A stretch of 64,000 nucleotides of DNA from Pontibacter lucknowensis (GTDB lineage Bacteria > Bacteroidota > Bacteroidia > Cytophagales > Hymenobacteraceae): contig NZ_FTNM01000002.1 of the NCBI RefSeq assembly GCF_900156415.1, positions 310,001 to 374,000 on the forward strand. Direction: 5' to 3'. Shown in pieces: positions 17,553 to 25,850 of this stretch (within the stretch, counting starts at the first letter, position 1; each line of letters starts with the position of its first letter). The translations under genes and the position numbers were made by a program. The notes under the pieces were generated by a model, which did no database searches, was not told where the DNA came from, and saw only the letters and a program-made list of their open reading frames with translations.

Positions 17553-19478
17553 ATGCTTAAGCCGCTGCTTCTTCTGACTCTGATTACATTTAGTGTAGCG
17601 ACCTCCTGTCTGGCACAGGGCAGACCGGCCTCCAATTCCAGGAAAGCAGTAACACTTTACTACAAAGCAGAAGAAGCCGCACAGGCACGCGATTTTAACA
17701 AGGCGCTTACCTACCTCGACGAGGCCATTGAGCGTGATCCAAAATACGCTGATGCTTACCTGAAAATTGCCCACCTGCACCGGGCCATGGGCAATAAACC
17801 AGAGGTGTTCGAAAACCTGCAGAAAGGCTTGGCGCTCAAGCCATTTAACGCCGGGTTGATGAACAGCTACTTCGACCTGGCTGACCTTTACTTCGAACGG
17901 GGCGACTACGAAAACGCCCGTAAAAACTTTGAGCTTTTCCTGCGTGGAAAGCCGCGCAACGGGCGTATGGCCGACTTTGCCCGTCAGCAGATCCAGTCCG
18001 CTGATTTTGCTGCGGAGGCCATGAAGAAGCCAGTAAGCTTTAACCCCGTCAGACTGCCTGACAATGTCAACCGCTTCGAGCTGCAGTATTTCCCCTCTAC
18101 CACAGCTGACCAGCGTCACCTGATTTTTACGGCACGACTAGGCCATCGTCCTGACCAGGACGAAAACATATTTGTGAGCCAGTACCGCGACAACAAGTGG
18201 AGCCCGCCAAACTCTATTTCTCCAGCCATTAACACTACTGCAAACGAGGGTGCCGCGACCATTTCCGGTGATGGCAAAACGCTTGTGTTCACTTCCTGCA
18301 ACCGCTCCGATAGCCAGGGCGACTGTGATCTGTACATTTCTTTCAGGAGTGGTGATGAGTGGAGCAAACCCAAAAACATGGGATCGGTGGTGAATTCCAA
18401 AGCATGGGACTCCCAACCTAGCCTGTCTGCCGATGGACGTACTCTTTACTTTACATCTACCAGACCAGGCGGCATTGGCAAAGAGGATATTTGGGTAACA
18501 CGCCTGAACGAGGATGGCTCATGGCAGAAACCTGAAAACATGGGAGAGCCCGTGAACTCCAGAGGGCGTGACATGGCTCCCTTTATACACGTGAGTGGGA
18601 GCACACTCTACTTTGTGAGCGACGGACACCTGGGTATGGGAGGCCTCGACGTGTTTATGACGACGCAGGACAACAGGAGCAAGTGGAGTGATCCCGAAAA
18701 TATGGGCTACCCCCTGAATACGCATGCTGACGAAGGATCGCTTTTCATTACAGCTGACAATAAAAAAGGCTATTATTCCCGTCAGGAGATGACGGAGGCA
18801 GGTGCTTCCACTATACAACTTTACGAACTGGACGTGCCGGAGAACTGGCGCAGCAAAGTGAATAGCACCTATGCCCAGGGCCGTGTTTTCCACGCCGATA
18901 CCAAAAAACCGATTGCTGCCGTGGTACAGCTCTATGATGTGAGTGCCGACTCGCTGGTACAGCAGGTTAACTCCGATAAGGTGTCGGGTGATTATACGAT
19001 CGTGCTATCAGAAGGAGGGCAGTACGCCCTGTACGTTTCAGCTCCTGGTTTCCTGATGAACAGCCTGAGCTTCGACTATACTTCTGAAAAAGCCCTGAGC
19101 CCGGTGGCGCTAGACGTATACCTGAAACCGATCAAGTCCGGAGCAGCGATTGTGCTCAACAACCTGTTCTTCGATACGGGCCAGTATAAGCTGGAGCGCA
19201 AGTCGAAGACCGAGCTCGATAAGCTGATCACGTTCATGCAGCAAAACCCCGCTGTTCGTATCGAGATCTCGGGGCATACCGATGACATCGGCTCCGACGC
19301 TGATAACAAAGTCCTGTCAGAGCGCCGAGCCCGTTCTGTGGCCGATTACCTGCGCAGTAACAAAGTGCCTAAAGACCGCATCACCTCCGTAGGTCACGGC
19401 GAGAGTCGCCCGGTGAAGCCGAACACCTCCGACGAAAACCGCAGCCAGAACCGCCGTATCGAGATGCGGGTGCTGTAG
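17553..19478 (+). CDS. TPR, beta-propeller and OmpA-domain envelope protein (PorE-like)
   Basis: A 641-residue exported protein. After a signal sequence (residues 1-22), tandem TPR helices span about 30-140. PD40/WD40-type propeller blades follow (repeated D-G-x-TL-FTS and SxDG-TLYFTS patterns, ~170-430), then a carboxypeptidase-regulatory-like beta domain (~435-520), and a C-terminal OmpA peptidoglycan-binding domain (FFDTGQYKL, EISGHTDDIGSD, LSERRARSV). This domain order is that of PorE, the T9SS component that ties the machine to peptidoglycan, but several Bacteroidota paralogues share it, so the T9SS role is inference. ATSC near the signal end could be a weak lipobox, while CLAQ also suits ordinary cleavage. 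It follows queE closely. Confidence 0.88.
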   Translation: MLKPLLLLTLITFSVATSCLAQGRPASNSRKAVTLYYKAEEAAQARDFNKALTYLDEAIERDPKYADAYLKIAHLHRAMGNKPEVFENLQKGLALKPFNAGLMNSYFDLADLYFERGDYENARKNFELFLRGKPRNGRMADFARQQIQSADFAAEAMKKPVSFNPVRLPDNVNRFELQYFPSTTADQRHLIFTARLGHRPDQDENIFVSQYRDNKWSPPNSISPAINTTANEGAATISGDGKTLVFTSCNRSDSQGDCDLYISFRSGDEWSKPKNMGSVVNSKAWDSQPSLSADGRTLYFTSTRPGGIGKEDIWVTRLNEDGSWQKPENMGEPVNSRGRDMAPFIHVSGSTLYFVSDGHLGMGGLDVFMTTQDNRSKWSDPENMGYPLNTHADEGSLFITADNKKGYYSRQEMTEAGASTIQLYELDVPENWRSKVNSTYAQGRVFHADTKKPIAAVVQLYDVSADSLVQQVNSDKVSGDYTIVLSEGGQYALYVSAPGFLMNSLSFDYTSEKALSPVALDVYLKPIKSGAAIVLNNLFFDTGQYKLERKSKTELDKLITFMQQNPAVRIEISGHTDDIGSDADNKVLSERRARSVADYLRSNKVPKDRITSVGHGESRPVKPNTSDENRSQNRRIEMRVL

Positions 19479-19562
19479 GCCGCTCTTCTATACCAGCTGC
19501 GAGCTAAGCCTGTCCGCTCCCTTATCGCTATACCTGCCGAAACAGCAATCATCTGATATGAA

Positions 19563-19594
19563 AACGGCCCGCTACTGCAAAGTAGCGGGCCGTT
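19563..19594. terminator. Bidirectional terminator
   Basis: Arms 19563-19576 and 19581-19594 are perfect 14-base complements around a GCAA tetraloop, with A and T tails on each side. It lies between the convergent OmpA-family and gltA genes. Confidence 0.9.
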
Positions 19595-19614
19595 CCTTTA
19601 TCTAAACTCAGAAA

Positions 19615-20901
19615 TTATCTATTCTCGATATCTACGTAGTTACGCTCTGTTTCACCAGTGTAGATCTGACGCGGACGGCCGATCGGCTCTTTCTGCTCAC
19701 GCATCTCTTTCCACTGTGCGATCCAGCCTGGCAGACGACCCAGGGCGAACATCACCGTAAACATGTCGGTTGGAATACCAAGCGCACGGTAGATTATGCC
19801 TGAGTAGAAGTCTACGTTAGGGTACAGCTTACGCTCTACGAAATACGGATCGTTCAGGGCAGCTTCTTCCAGTTCCATTGCAATGGTCAGGATCGGGTCG
19901 TTGATGCCAAGGGCAGTCAATACCTCGTCAGCTGCTTTCTTGATGATGCGGGCACGCGGGTCGAAGTTCTTGTACACACGGTGACCGAAGCCCATCAGAC
20001 GGAAAGGATCGTCTTTGTCTTTAGCTTTCGCAATGTATTTCTTCGAGTCACCACCGTCAGCCTTAATAGCTTCGAGCATCTCGATTACAGCCTGGTTGGC
20101 ACCACCGTGCAGCGGACCCCACAGGGCGCTGATACCGGCAGATACAGAAGAGTACAGGCTGGCATTAGCTGAACCTACCAGACGCACAGTAGACGTAGAG
20201 CAGTTCTGCTCGTGGTCAGCATGTAGGATAAGCAGCTTGTTGATCGCATCCACTACCACAGGATTGATTTCGTAATCTTCCGTAGGGAAGGCGAACATCA
20301 TGTGCAGGAAGTTTGAGCAGTAGTCCAGCTTGTTCTTAGGGTAGTTCACCGGATGGCCTACAGAGTTTTTGTAAGACCAGGCAGCTATCGTAGAGATCTT
20401 AGCCATCAAACGGATGATAGAAAGATCCATCTCCTCTTTTGTCTGGTTCGGATTAAGTGACTCCGGATAAAAAGCTGTCAGGGAGCTGATCATAGCAGAC
20501 AGGATGCCCATTGGGTGCGCTGCAGACGGGAAGCCGTCCAGTATCTTGCGCATGTCCTCGTTCACGAGGGTGTGCATCTTGATCTTGCCGCTGAAATCAT
20601 CGAGTTCCTGCTTTGTTGGCAGGGCACCGTAGATCAGCAGGTAAGCCACTTCAATGAAGTTTGACTTCTCAGCCAGTTGCTCAATCGGATAACCTCTGTA
20701 GTGCAGAATGCCCTGCTCTCCGTCCAGGAAAGTGATCGCACTCTTGGTAGCACCTGTATTTTTATAACCTGAGTCCAGGGTGATGTAGCCTGACTCCGAG
20801 CGCAAAGCAGCTATATCAATTGCTTTCTCATTCTCAGTACCAGTTACAACCGGGAACTTGTAGGACTTCCCCTCTAAAATTATTTCAGCGTGTTCTGACA
20901 T
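19615..20901 (-). CDS. gltA: Citrate synthase
   Basis: A 428-residue hexameric-type (type II) citrate synthase that condenses oxaloacetate and acetyl-CoA, the entry step of the TCA cycle. The active-site His and Asp regions are plain: ILHADHEQNCSTSTVR, WGPLHGGANQAV, and GFGHRVYKNFDPRA followed by the Asp-containing VDFYSG. The N-terminal ~50-residue beta domain typical of Gram-negative type II enzymes is present. Length matches the family. Transcribed alone; TAATTTCG on the minus strand at 20944-20951 may be its -7 box. Confidence 0.97.
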   Translation of the reverse strand: MSEHAEIILEGKSYKFPVVTGTENEKAIDIAALRSESGYITLDSGYKNTGATKSAITFLDGEQGILHYRGYPIEQLAEKSNFIEVAYLLIYGALPTKQELDDFSGKIKMHTLVNEDMRKILDGFPSAAHPMGILSAMISSLTAFYPESLNPNQTKEEMDLSIIRLMAKISTIAAWSYKNSVGHPVNYPKNKLDYCSNFLHMMFAFPTEDYEINPVVVDAINKLLILHADHEQNCSTSTVRLVGSANASLYSSVSAGISALWGPLHGGANQAVIEMLEAIKADGGDSKKYIAKAKDKDDPFRLMGFGHRVYKNFDPRARIIKKAADEVLTALGINDPILTIAMELEEAALNDPYFVERKLYPNVDFYSGIIYRALGIPTDMFTVMFALGRLPGWIAQWKEMREQKEPIGRPRQIYTGETERNYVDIENR

Positions 20902-21106
20902 GCCTGTATTTTTTATGTGTCCGTGAATTGTCTCTTATCGAAGCGAAATTATGTAAAAATGTAATTAAAATGAAATGGAATAACGGGATATATGGTAAAT
21001 TAACAATGTTTTAACCCGCAGACCATACCAACCATTGTATAAACGACAATCCGGTAAAAAGTTTGGCTCTTTTGCACCTTATCTTACATTTCTTCGGCCT
21101 GTTTCA

Positions 21107-21427
21107 TTACCAGGGAATGGAATTGTCTTCCTCTTCCGATGATCCACCAAAACCGTAGCGTGGTGTGTAGGGAGTGCCCCGGCCTTCCAGGTGGTTTTGC
21201 ATATCGAGGTGCAGCTTGATGCGGTCAAGTCTTATAAACTCCGCCCACAGCTCCTGGTCACTTTCTGTCATCCGGTCGATCAGGTCTGCCAGCTGCAGAC
21301 CTCCCGCTGCTTTCTGAAGTTCCCGGATGTAAGGGTCAGAGTCAACCATGCCCTGTATTTTTATTCTGAAATAGGTGTTCAGCTCCATATATCGCGCTTC
21401 ATCCCAGCTTTCCATTTCCTGCTTCAT
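21107..21427 (-). CDS. Hypothetical helical protein
   Basis: A 106-residue protein of unknown function, using the ATG at 21427. A GTG at 21481 would add 18 residues but leaves almost no spacing to its putative ribosome-binding site. The middle is predicted helical with many charged residues (LIDRMTESDQELWAEFIRLDRIKLHLDMQ in pieces), and the C-terminus is Gly/Ser/acidic and probably disordered (GFGGSSEEEDNS). There is no signal peptide. It lies directly downstream of the 153-residue gene at 21485 and is surely co-transcribed with it. Confidence 0.6.
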   Translation of the reverse strand: MKQEMESWDEARYMELNTYFRIKIQGMVDSDPYIRELQKAAGGLQLADLIDRMTESDQELWAEFIRLDRIKLHLDMQNHLEGRGTPYTPRYGFGGSSEEEDNSIPW

Positions 21428-21484
21428 GATCGCCCTCTTTTTTGGTTTATACTCATTCCTGTGCCATATGGCTGCATACACTTC

Positions 21485-21946
21485 CTAAAAGCCGTCCAGG
21501 CCCCTTTCCGGATCCGGGTCATCAGGTTGCACGCCGGGCGGGTTGAACAGGCCCCAACGGTCCACGGCATAGTTCCAGGCGTCAAAGGTTTTTACCCATT
21601 CCACAAACAACAGGCGGTACTCCTCCAGCGCTTCTTTGATCAGGTGCAGGTAGTGGATATGCTCAAAGCCGAACATGGTCAGGGTGTTGCAATGGTTCTG
21701 CAGGTCACGGGCCGCCTTGCGGATCAGGGTGGCGCATTCCATCCGGATATCATACAGGTCACCACCCTCAGCGCCTGCCACTTTTACGCTCAGCATAGCG
21801 GCATCTTCCAGCATAAAAGCTTTGCTGCTGGCCAGGCGACGGTCATCATCAGGTATCAGATCACTGATTTTTTGTGTCAGGTCATAGATCTCGCGTCCCT
21901 TCTGGAAAAGCGGCATCTGGCGTGGGTTCAGGTGTTCTTCGTGCAT
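21485..21946 (-). CDS. Hypothetical four-helix-type protein
   Basis: A 153-residue cytoplasmic protein of unknown function. Its body has four amphipathic helices (roughly residues 12-30, 38-55, 64-85 and 98-125), resembling the four-helix-bundle proteins encoded by 23S rRNA intervening sequences, though without a clear signature. It ends in a Pro/Asp-rich tail (PPGVQPDDPDPE). The next gene starts just after its stop, so the two form an operon. Both are absent from any pathway I recognise. Confidence 0.62.
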   Translation of the reverse strand: MHEEHLNPRQMPLFQKGREIYDLTQKISDLIPDDDRRLASSKAFMLEDAAMLSVKVAGAEGGDLYDIRMECATLIRKAARDLQNHCNTLTMFGFEHIHYLHLIKEALEEYRLLFVEWVKTFDAWNYAVDRWGLFNPPGVQPDDPDPERGLDGF

Positions 21947-22467
21947 AGGTGTCGTATTGTTCTGTCATGCCCGGTCTGCAACAACAGGTATAGGGATAGA
22001 CAGATTTGTACAAAATACGTATAGATGTGAAGTTATAAAATATTACCGATTTTGAATTTAAAATGAAAGTGTGCTGTTCTGCAAATAAAGAGGGGCCGCA
22101 CCTAACCGCAAGGAGGTAAAATTCTTCGTATAGCATAACATAGGGCACAGGGGACAGCCCATTTTGTCGCCAAGCCACTCTTCCCCTGTTCCGGGCAATG
22201 GAAAGCAGCGCCCTGCTTCATGTGTACGTGTACGCATTTCCTGCCCGCATACCTGTGCATAAGCACATAGCCTCATACTATCAAAGGCCTGGCCGATGCG
22301 CGGGTACCGGATATACAAACAAGCAAAGTGGCATTCTTTTAAGGGATGCAGACCATAACATACTCAAATGATGACACATTCAGCTGACAGGCAGTAAACG
22401 GGCTCTTCTTTTCGGTGCCACTGCTTATTGCTCTCAGGTATAAAATGATTCTCTAAAAATACGCCCT
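21947..22467. other. 521-base non-coding region before prkA
   Basis: This region separates the divergent hypothetical pair and the prkA operon and must hold both promoters. Short open frames on the minus strand lack plausible starts and composition. No tRNA, repeat array or strong hairpin was seen, and no exact TAnnTTTG box could be assigned to prkA, which may depend on another sigma factor. Confidence 0.5.
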
Positions 22468-24396
22468 ATGAATATTTTAGAAAAGATCAAGACCAATTAC
22501 AGTGCCTCCATGAACGAGATGACAGTAGCTGCCTATCTTGAGGAGTGCCGGAAAGACCCGAAAATGTACGCCAAGCCCGCTGAGCGGATCCTCGATGCGA
22601 TCGGGGAGCCCGAGATGCTCGACACGCGCCAGGACCCAAAACTGAGCCGCATCTTCTCCAACAAAAAAATCAAGATCTACCCCGCCTTCCGCGATTTCTA
22701 CGGGATGGAAAGCACTATCGAGCAGATCGTGTCCTACTTCCGGCACTCGGCGCAGGGCCTGGAGGAGAAAAAGCAAATCCTATACCTGATGGGCCCGGTG
22801 GGGGGCGGCAAAAGCTCCCTGGCCGAAAAGCTGAAGCACCTGATGCAGCAGAACCCCATCTACGTGCTCAAAGCGGGCGAGCAGATCAGCCCCGTGTTTG
22901 AAAGTCCGCTCGGGTTGTTTGCCGACTATGTCGAAGAGCTGGAGGAGGAGTATGGTATACCTACCCGCTACATTCCGGGCTGTATGAGTCCCTGGGCCTC
23001 CAAACGGCTGCGCGAATTCGACGGCGACATCAATCGTTTTAAGGTAGTCCGGCTTTTCCCGTCTATCCAGGAACAGATCGCCATTTCTAAAACGGAGCCG
23101 GGCGACGAGAACAACCAGGATATTTCAACATTGGTAGGTAAGGTGGACATCCGAAAATTAGCAGAGTACCAGCAGAGCGACCCGGATGCTTATTCCTATA
23201 CCGGTGGCCTGTGCCTGGCTAACCAGGGTTTGCTGGAGTTTGTGGAAATGTTCAAGGCTCCGATCAAAGTGCTCAACCCACTGCTCACCGCTACCCAGGA
23301 AAAGAACTACAAAGGCACCGAACCCATTGGCGCTATACCTTTCGACGGCATTATACTGGCGCACTCCAACGAATCAGAGTGGGCCAAATTCCTCAACGAT
23401 AAAAAGAACGAAGCCTTTCTCGACCGCATCTACAAAGTGCAGGTGCCTTACTGCCTGCGTGTGAGCGAGGAGATCAAAATCTACGAAAAACTCATTCGCG
23501 AGAGCTCCCTCAAAGATTCTCCCTGCGCTCCAAAGACCATTGAGCTGCTGGCCGAGTTTTCGGTGATGTCGCGCCTGAAGGAGCCGGAAAATTCCAGCAT
23601 CTACTCCAAAATGCGGGTATACAACGGCGAAACTTTGCGCGAAACTGACCCCAATGCGAAGTCCATACAGGAGTACCGCGACGATGCCGGTATAAATGAA
23701 GGTATGCAGGGCATTTCCACCCGTTTTGCTTTCAAGATACTTTCCAAGGTATTCAATTTCGACAGCGAAGAGATTGCCGCTAACCCGGTGCACCTTTTGT
23801 ATGTGCTGGAGCAGGAGGTAATCAAAATGATGCTGCCGCCTGAAACCGAAACCAAATACCTGCACCTGATCAAGTCGGTGCTGGCCAGCAAGTATGCCGA
23901 GTTTATTTCGGATGAAATTCAGAAGGCCTACATCGAGTCCTACAGCTCGTACGGACAGAATATCTTCGAGAAGTACGTGGTATATGCCGATCACTGGATG
24001 CAGAACAACGACTACCGCGATCCGGATTCCGGCGAGATCTTCGACCGCAGCATTTTGAACGATGAACTGGAGAAGATCGAGAAGCCGGCAGGCATCGCCA
24101 ATCCGAAAGATTTCCGCTCCGAGGTAACGAATTTCTTCCTGCGTCATAAGGCCAACCACGGAGGCAAGAGCCCACGCTGGGATTCTTATGAAAAGATCAA
24201 AAATGTGATCGAGAAGAAAATCTTCACCAACACGGAAGACCTGCTGCCGGTTGTTTCCTTCAATGTGAAAACAAACGAGGAAGACGAGAAGAAGCACCGC
24301 GACTTCACGCGCCGCATGCGCGACCGCGGCTACACCGACAAGCAGATCCGCATCCTGGTAGACTGGTTTATGCGCGTGCGCAAGACAATGGCATAG
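22468..24396 (+). CDS. prkA: PrkA serine protein kinase
   Basis: A 642-residue AAA-type protein kinase, the YeaG/PrkA family. An AAA-like N-terminal half carries the P-loop GPVGGGKSSLAEKL (about residues 109-122), and the C-terminal PrkA domain resembles eukaryote-like kinases and ends in the conserved DKQIRILVDWFMRVRK. In other bacteria PrkA acts with YeaH in starvation and stress adaptation; in Bacillus it affects sporulation through Hpr/ScoC and may have protease-like activity. The organism here is not expected to sporulate. First gene of the prkA-yeaH-spoVR operon; the next gene starts 9 bases later. Confidence 0.96.
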   Translation: MNILEKIKTNYSASMNEMTVAAYLEECRKDPKMYAKPAERILDAIGEPEMLDTRQDPKLSRIFSNKKIKIYPAFRDFYGMESTIEQIVSYFRHSAQGLEEKKQILYLMGPVGGGKSSLAEKLKHLMQQNPIYVLKAGEQISPVFESPLGLFADYVEELEEEYGIPTRYIPGCMSPWASKRLREFDGDINRFKVVRLFPSIQEQIAISKTEPGDENNQDISTLVGKVDIRKLAEYQQSDPDAYSYTGGLCLANQGLLEFVEMFKAPIKVLNPLLTATQEKNYKGTEPIGAIPFDGIILAHSNESEWAKFLNDKKNEAFLDRIYKVQVPYCLRVSEEIKIYEKLIRESSLKDSPCAPKTIELLAEFSVMSRLKEPENSSIYSKMRVYNGETLRETDPNAKSIQEYRDDAGINEGMQGISTRFAFKILSKVFNFDSEEIAANPVHLLYVLEQEVIKMMLPPETETKYLHLIKSVLASKYAEFISDEIQKAYIESYSSYGQNIFEKYVVYADHWMQNNDYRDPDSGEIFDRSILNDELEKIEKPAGIANPKDFRSEVTNFFLRHKANHGGKSPRWDSYEKIKNVIEKKIFTNTEDLLPVVSFNVKTNEEDEKKHRDFTRRMRDRGYTDKQIRILVDWFMRVRKTMA

Positions 24397-24405
24397 GAGG
24401 GGAGT

Positions 24406-25671
24406 ATGAGCCACATCATCGACAGACGGAAGAACGATAAGGGGAAATCTACTGGCAACCGGCAGAAGTTTTTGAAGCGGGTGGAGAACCAGATCAAGAA
24501 GGCTATACCTGACATCATCTCGCAGGAGAGCATCAAGGACAGCAGTACCGGTGGTAGTGTGAAGGTGCCTGTGCGCGGACTCGAAGAGCCGACTTTTCAC
24601 CACGATCCCAAAACCGGTAAAAAGCAGACCGTGCGCCCCGGCAACGACAAGTACAGCGAAGGGGACCGCGTACCCAAACCCAAAGGGGGAGGGGCCGGCT
24701 CCGGCAGCGGACGGGGCAAGGGTTCCAACAGTCCGGAAGTGACCGAGGATGAGTTTACCGTGGTGCTGTCGCGGGAGGAGTTTCTGAAGTATTTTTTTGA
24801 TGACCTCGCGCTGCCCAACATGGTGAAAAAACTGATGGACAGCACCGAGAATTTTGAGATGCGACGAGCCGGTTATACCCGCGACAGCGTTCCTTCCCGC
24901 CTCAACATCAAGTCCAGCTACCAACAGTCGCTTGGGCGTCGACTGGCCCTCAAGGGCGTACTGGACAAGAAGTTGGCGCTGCTGGAGGAGCAGCTGTCGC
25001 TGGCGACCGACCCCGCTGAAAAAGCAGCCCTTGCCGAAGAAGTCGAGAAGGTACGGCGACAGGCCAATACCCTGCCTTTTTTCGAAGACATCGACCTACG
25101 CTACAACAATTTTGAGCGGGTGCCTATACCTGTTACTTCGGCCGTGATGTTCTGTATCATGGACGTTTCGGCCTCGATGGGGCAGCACGAGAAGGACATT
25201 GCCAAGCGTTTCTTTACATTACTTTACATCTTCTTGACCCGGCAGTACAAAAACGTGGATCTGGTCTTTATCCGGCACCATACCGAAGCCAAAGAAGTGA
25301 GCGAAGACGAGTTTTTTAACTCGCGGGAGAGTGGGGGAACCGTGGTGGCACCATCGCTTAAACTGATGGAGCAGATCATGCGCAGCCGCTATGACGATAG
25401 CTGGAACGTGTACTGCTGCCAGGCCTCGGACGGCGATGTGTGGTCGAAGCAGGATGCCACCGAATGCAAGCAGCTTCTGCTGGAAAATATCCTGCCCGTG
25501 ATCCAATACATGGCCTACATCGAAATCAGTAACAATCCGCGTGAAAGTGACCTGTGGCAGGCCTACAGCCGCATCAGCGACGACGACTCTTTCTCGATCC
25601 GGCAGGTATACGAGCCCTTCGAGATCTGGCCTGTTTTCCAGGGACTGTTCAGAAAACGGAGTGCTGTCTAG
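24406..25671 (+). CDS. yeaH: YeaH/YhbH family protein (DUF444)
   Basis: A 421-residue protein of the YeaH/YhbH family that accompanies PrkA and SpoVR. The first ~110 residues are basic and low in structure (SHIIDRRKNDKGKSTGN, a Gly/Ser-rich stretch). The C-terminal half is von Willebrand A-like, with a MIDAS-type DVSASMG motif at about residue 249 and a conserved ESGGTVVAPSL loop. The metal-ion site suggests protein binding, and its partner is likely PrkA or SpoVR. Its TAG stop overlaps the first base of an inverted GGATT-repeat element that fills the gap to spoVR. Confidence 0.94.
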   Translation: MSHIIDRRKNDKGKSTGNRQKFLKRVENQIKKAIPDIISQESIKDSSTGGSVKVPVRGLEEPTFHHDPKTGKKQTVRPGNDKYSEGDRVPKPKGGGAGSGSGRGKGSNSPEVTEDEFTVVLSREEFLKYFFDDLALPNMVKKLMDSTENFEMRRAGYTRDSVPSRLNIKSSYQQSLGRRLALKGVLDKKLALLEEQLSLATDPAEKAALAEEVEKVRRQANTLPFFEDIDLRYNNFERVPIPVTSAVMFCIMDVSASMGQHEKDIAKRFFTLLYIFLTRQYKNVDLVFIRHHTEAKEVSEDEFFNSRESGGTVVAPSLKLMEQIMRSRYDDSWNVYCCQASDGDVWSKQDATECKQLLLENILPVIQYMAYIEISNNPRESDLWQAYSRISDDDSFSIRQVYEPFEIWPVFQGLFRKRSAV

Positions 25672-25849
25672 ATCAGGATTTACAGGATTTAAGGATTGAC
25701 AGGATTTTCCTGTACACGATTGCTACCCCAGCGTTACCCTTGAACCTGTACAATCCCATGTTTCTCTCTAAGGTCGAAATGATATAAAAGAATCAATTAA
25801 AGGAAGAATATTTAATCCTGAAAATCCTAAAATCCTCTAAATCCTGATC
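25671..25849. repeat. Inverted GGATT-repeat element between yeaH and spoVR
   Basis: Both ends read GATCAGGATTTA inward. The left arm (25671-25708) is a run of GGATT units spaced about 8-10 bases; the right arm (25811-25849) is its near-perfect reverse complement. The ~100-base middle is unrelated sequence. The element starts on the last base of the yeaH stop codon and ends one base before the spoVR ATG, so it fills the entire intergenic gap. Similar GGATT/AATCC arrays occur between genes in other Bacteroidota. A long hairpin could form in RNA or DNA. Confidence 0.75.
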
Positions 25850-25850
25850 C

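Noticed and set aside
22058..22318. 86-codon minus-strand frame upstream of prkA
   Set aside because: Composition is Cys- and Arg-rich without domain features; the region is better read as promoter DNA.
23374..24924. 516-codon minus-strand frame antisense to prkA and yeaH
   Set aside because: It lies fully opposite two well-recognised genes, has no family features, and its composition is that expected when the coding strand lacks certain codons.
25671..25849. CRISPR array
   Set aside because: The GGATT units are only a few bases apart and arranged as inverted arms; there are no unique spacers of uniform length and no cas genes nearby.
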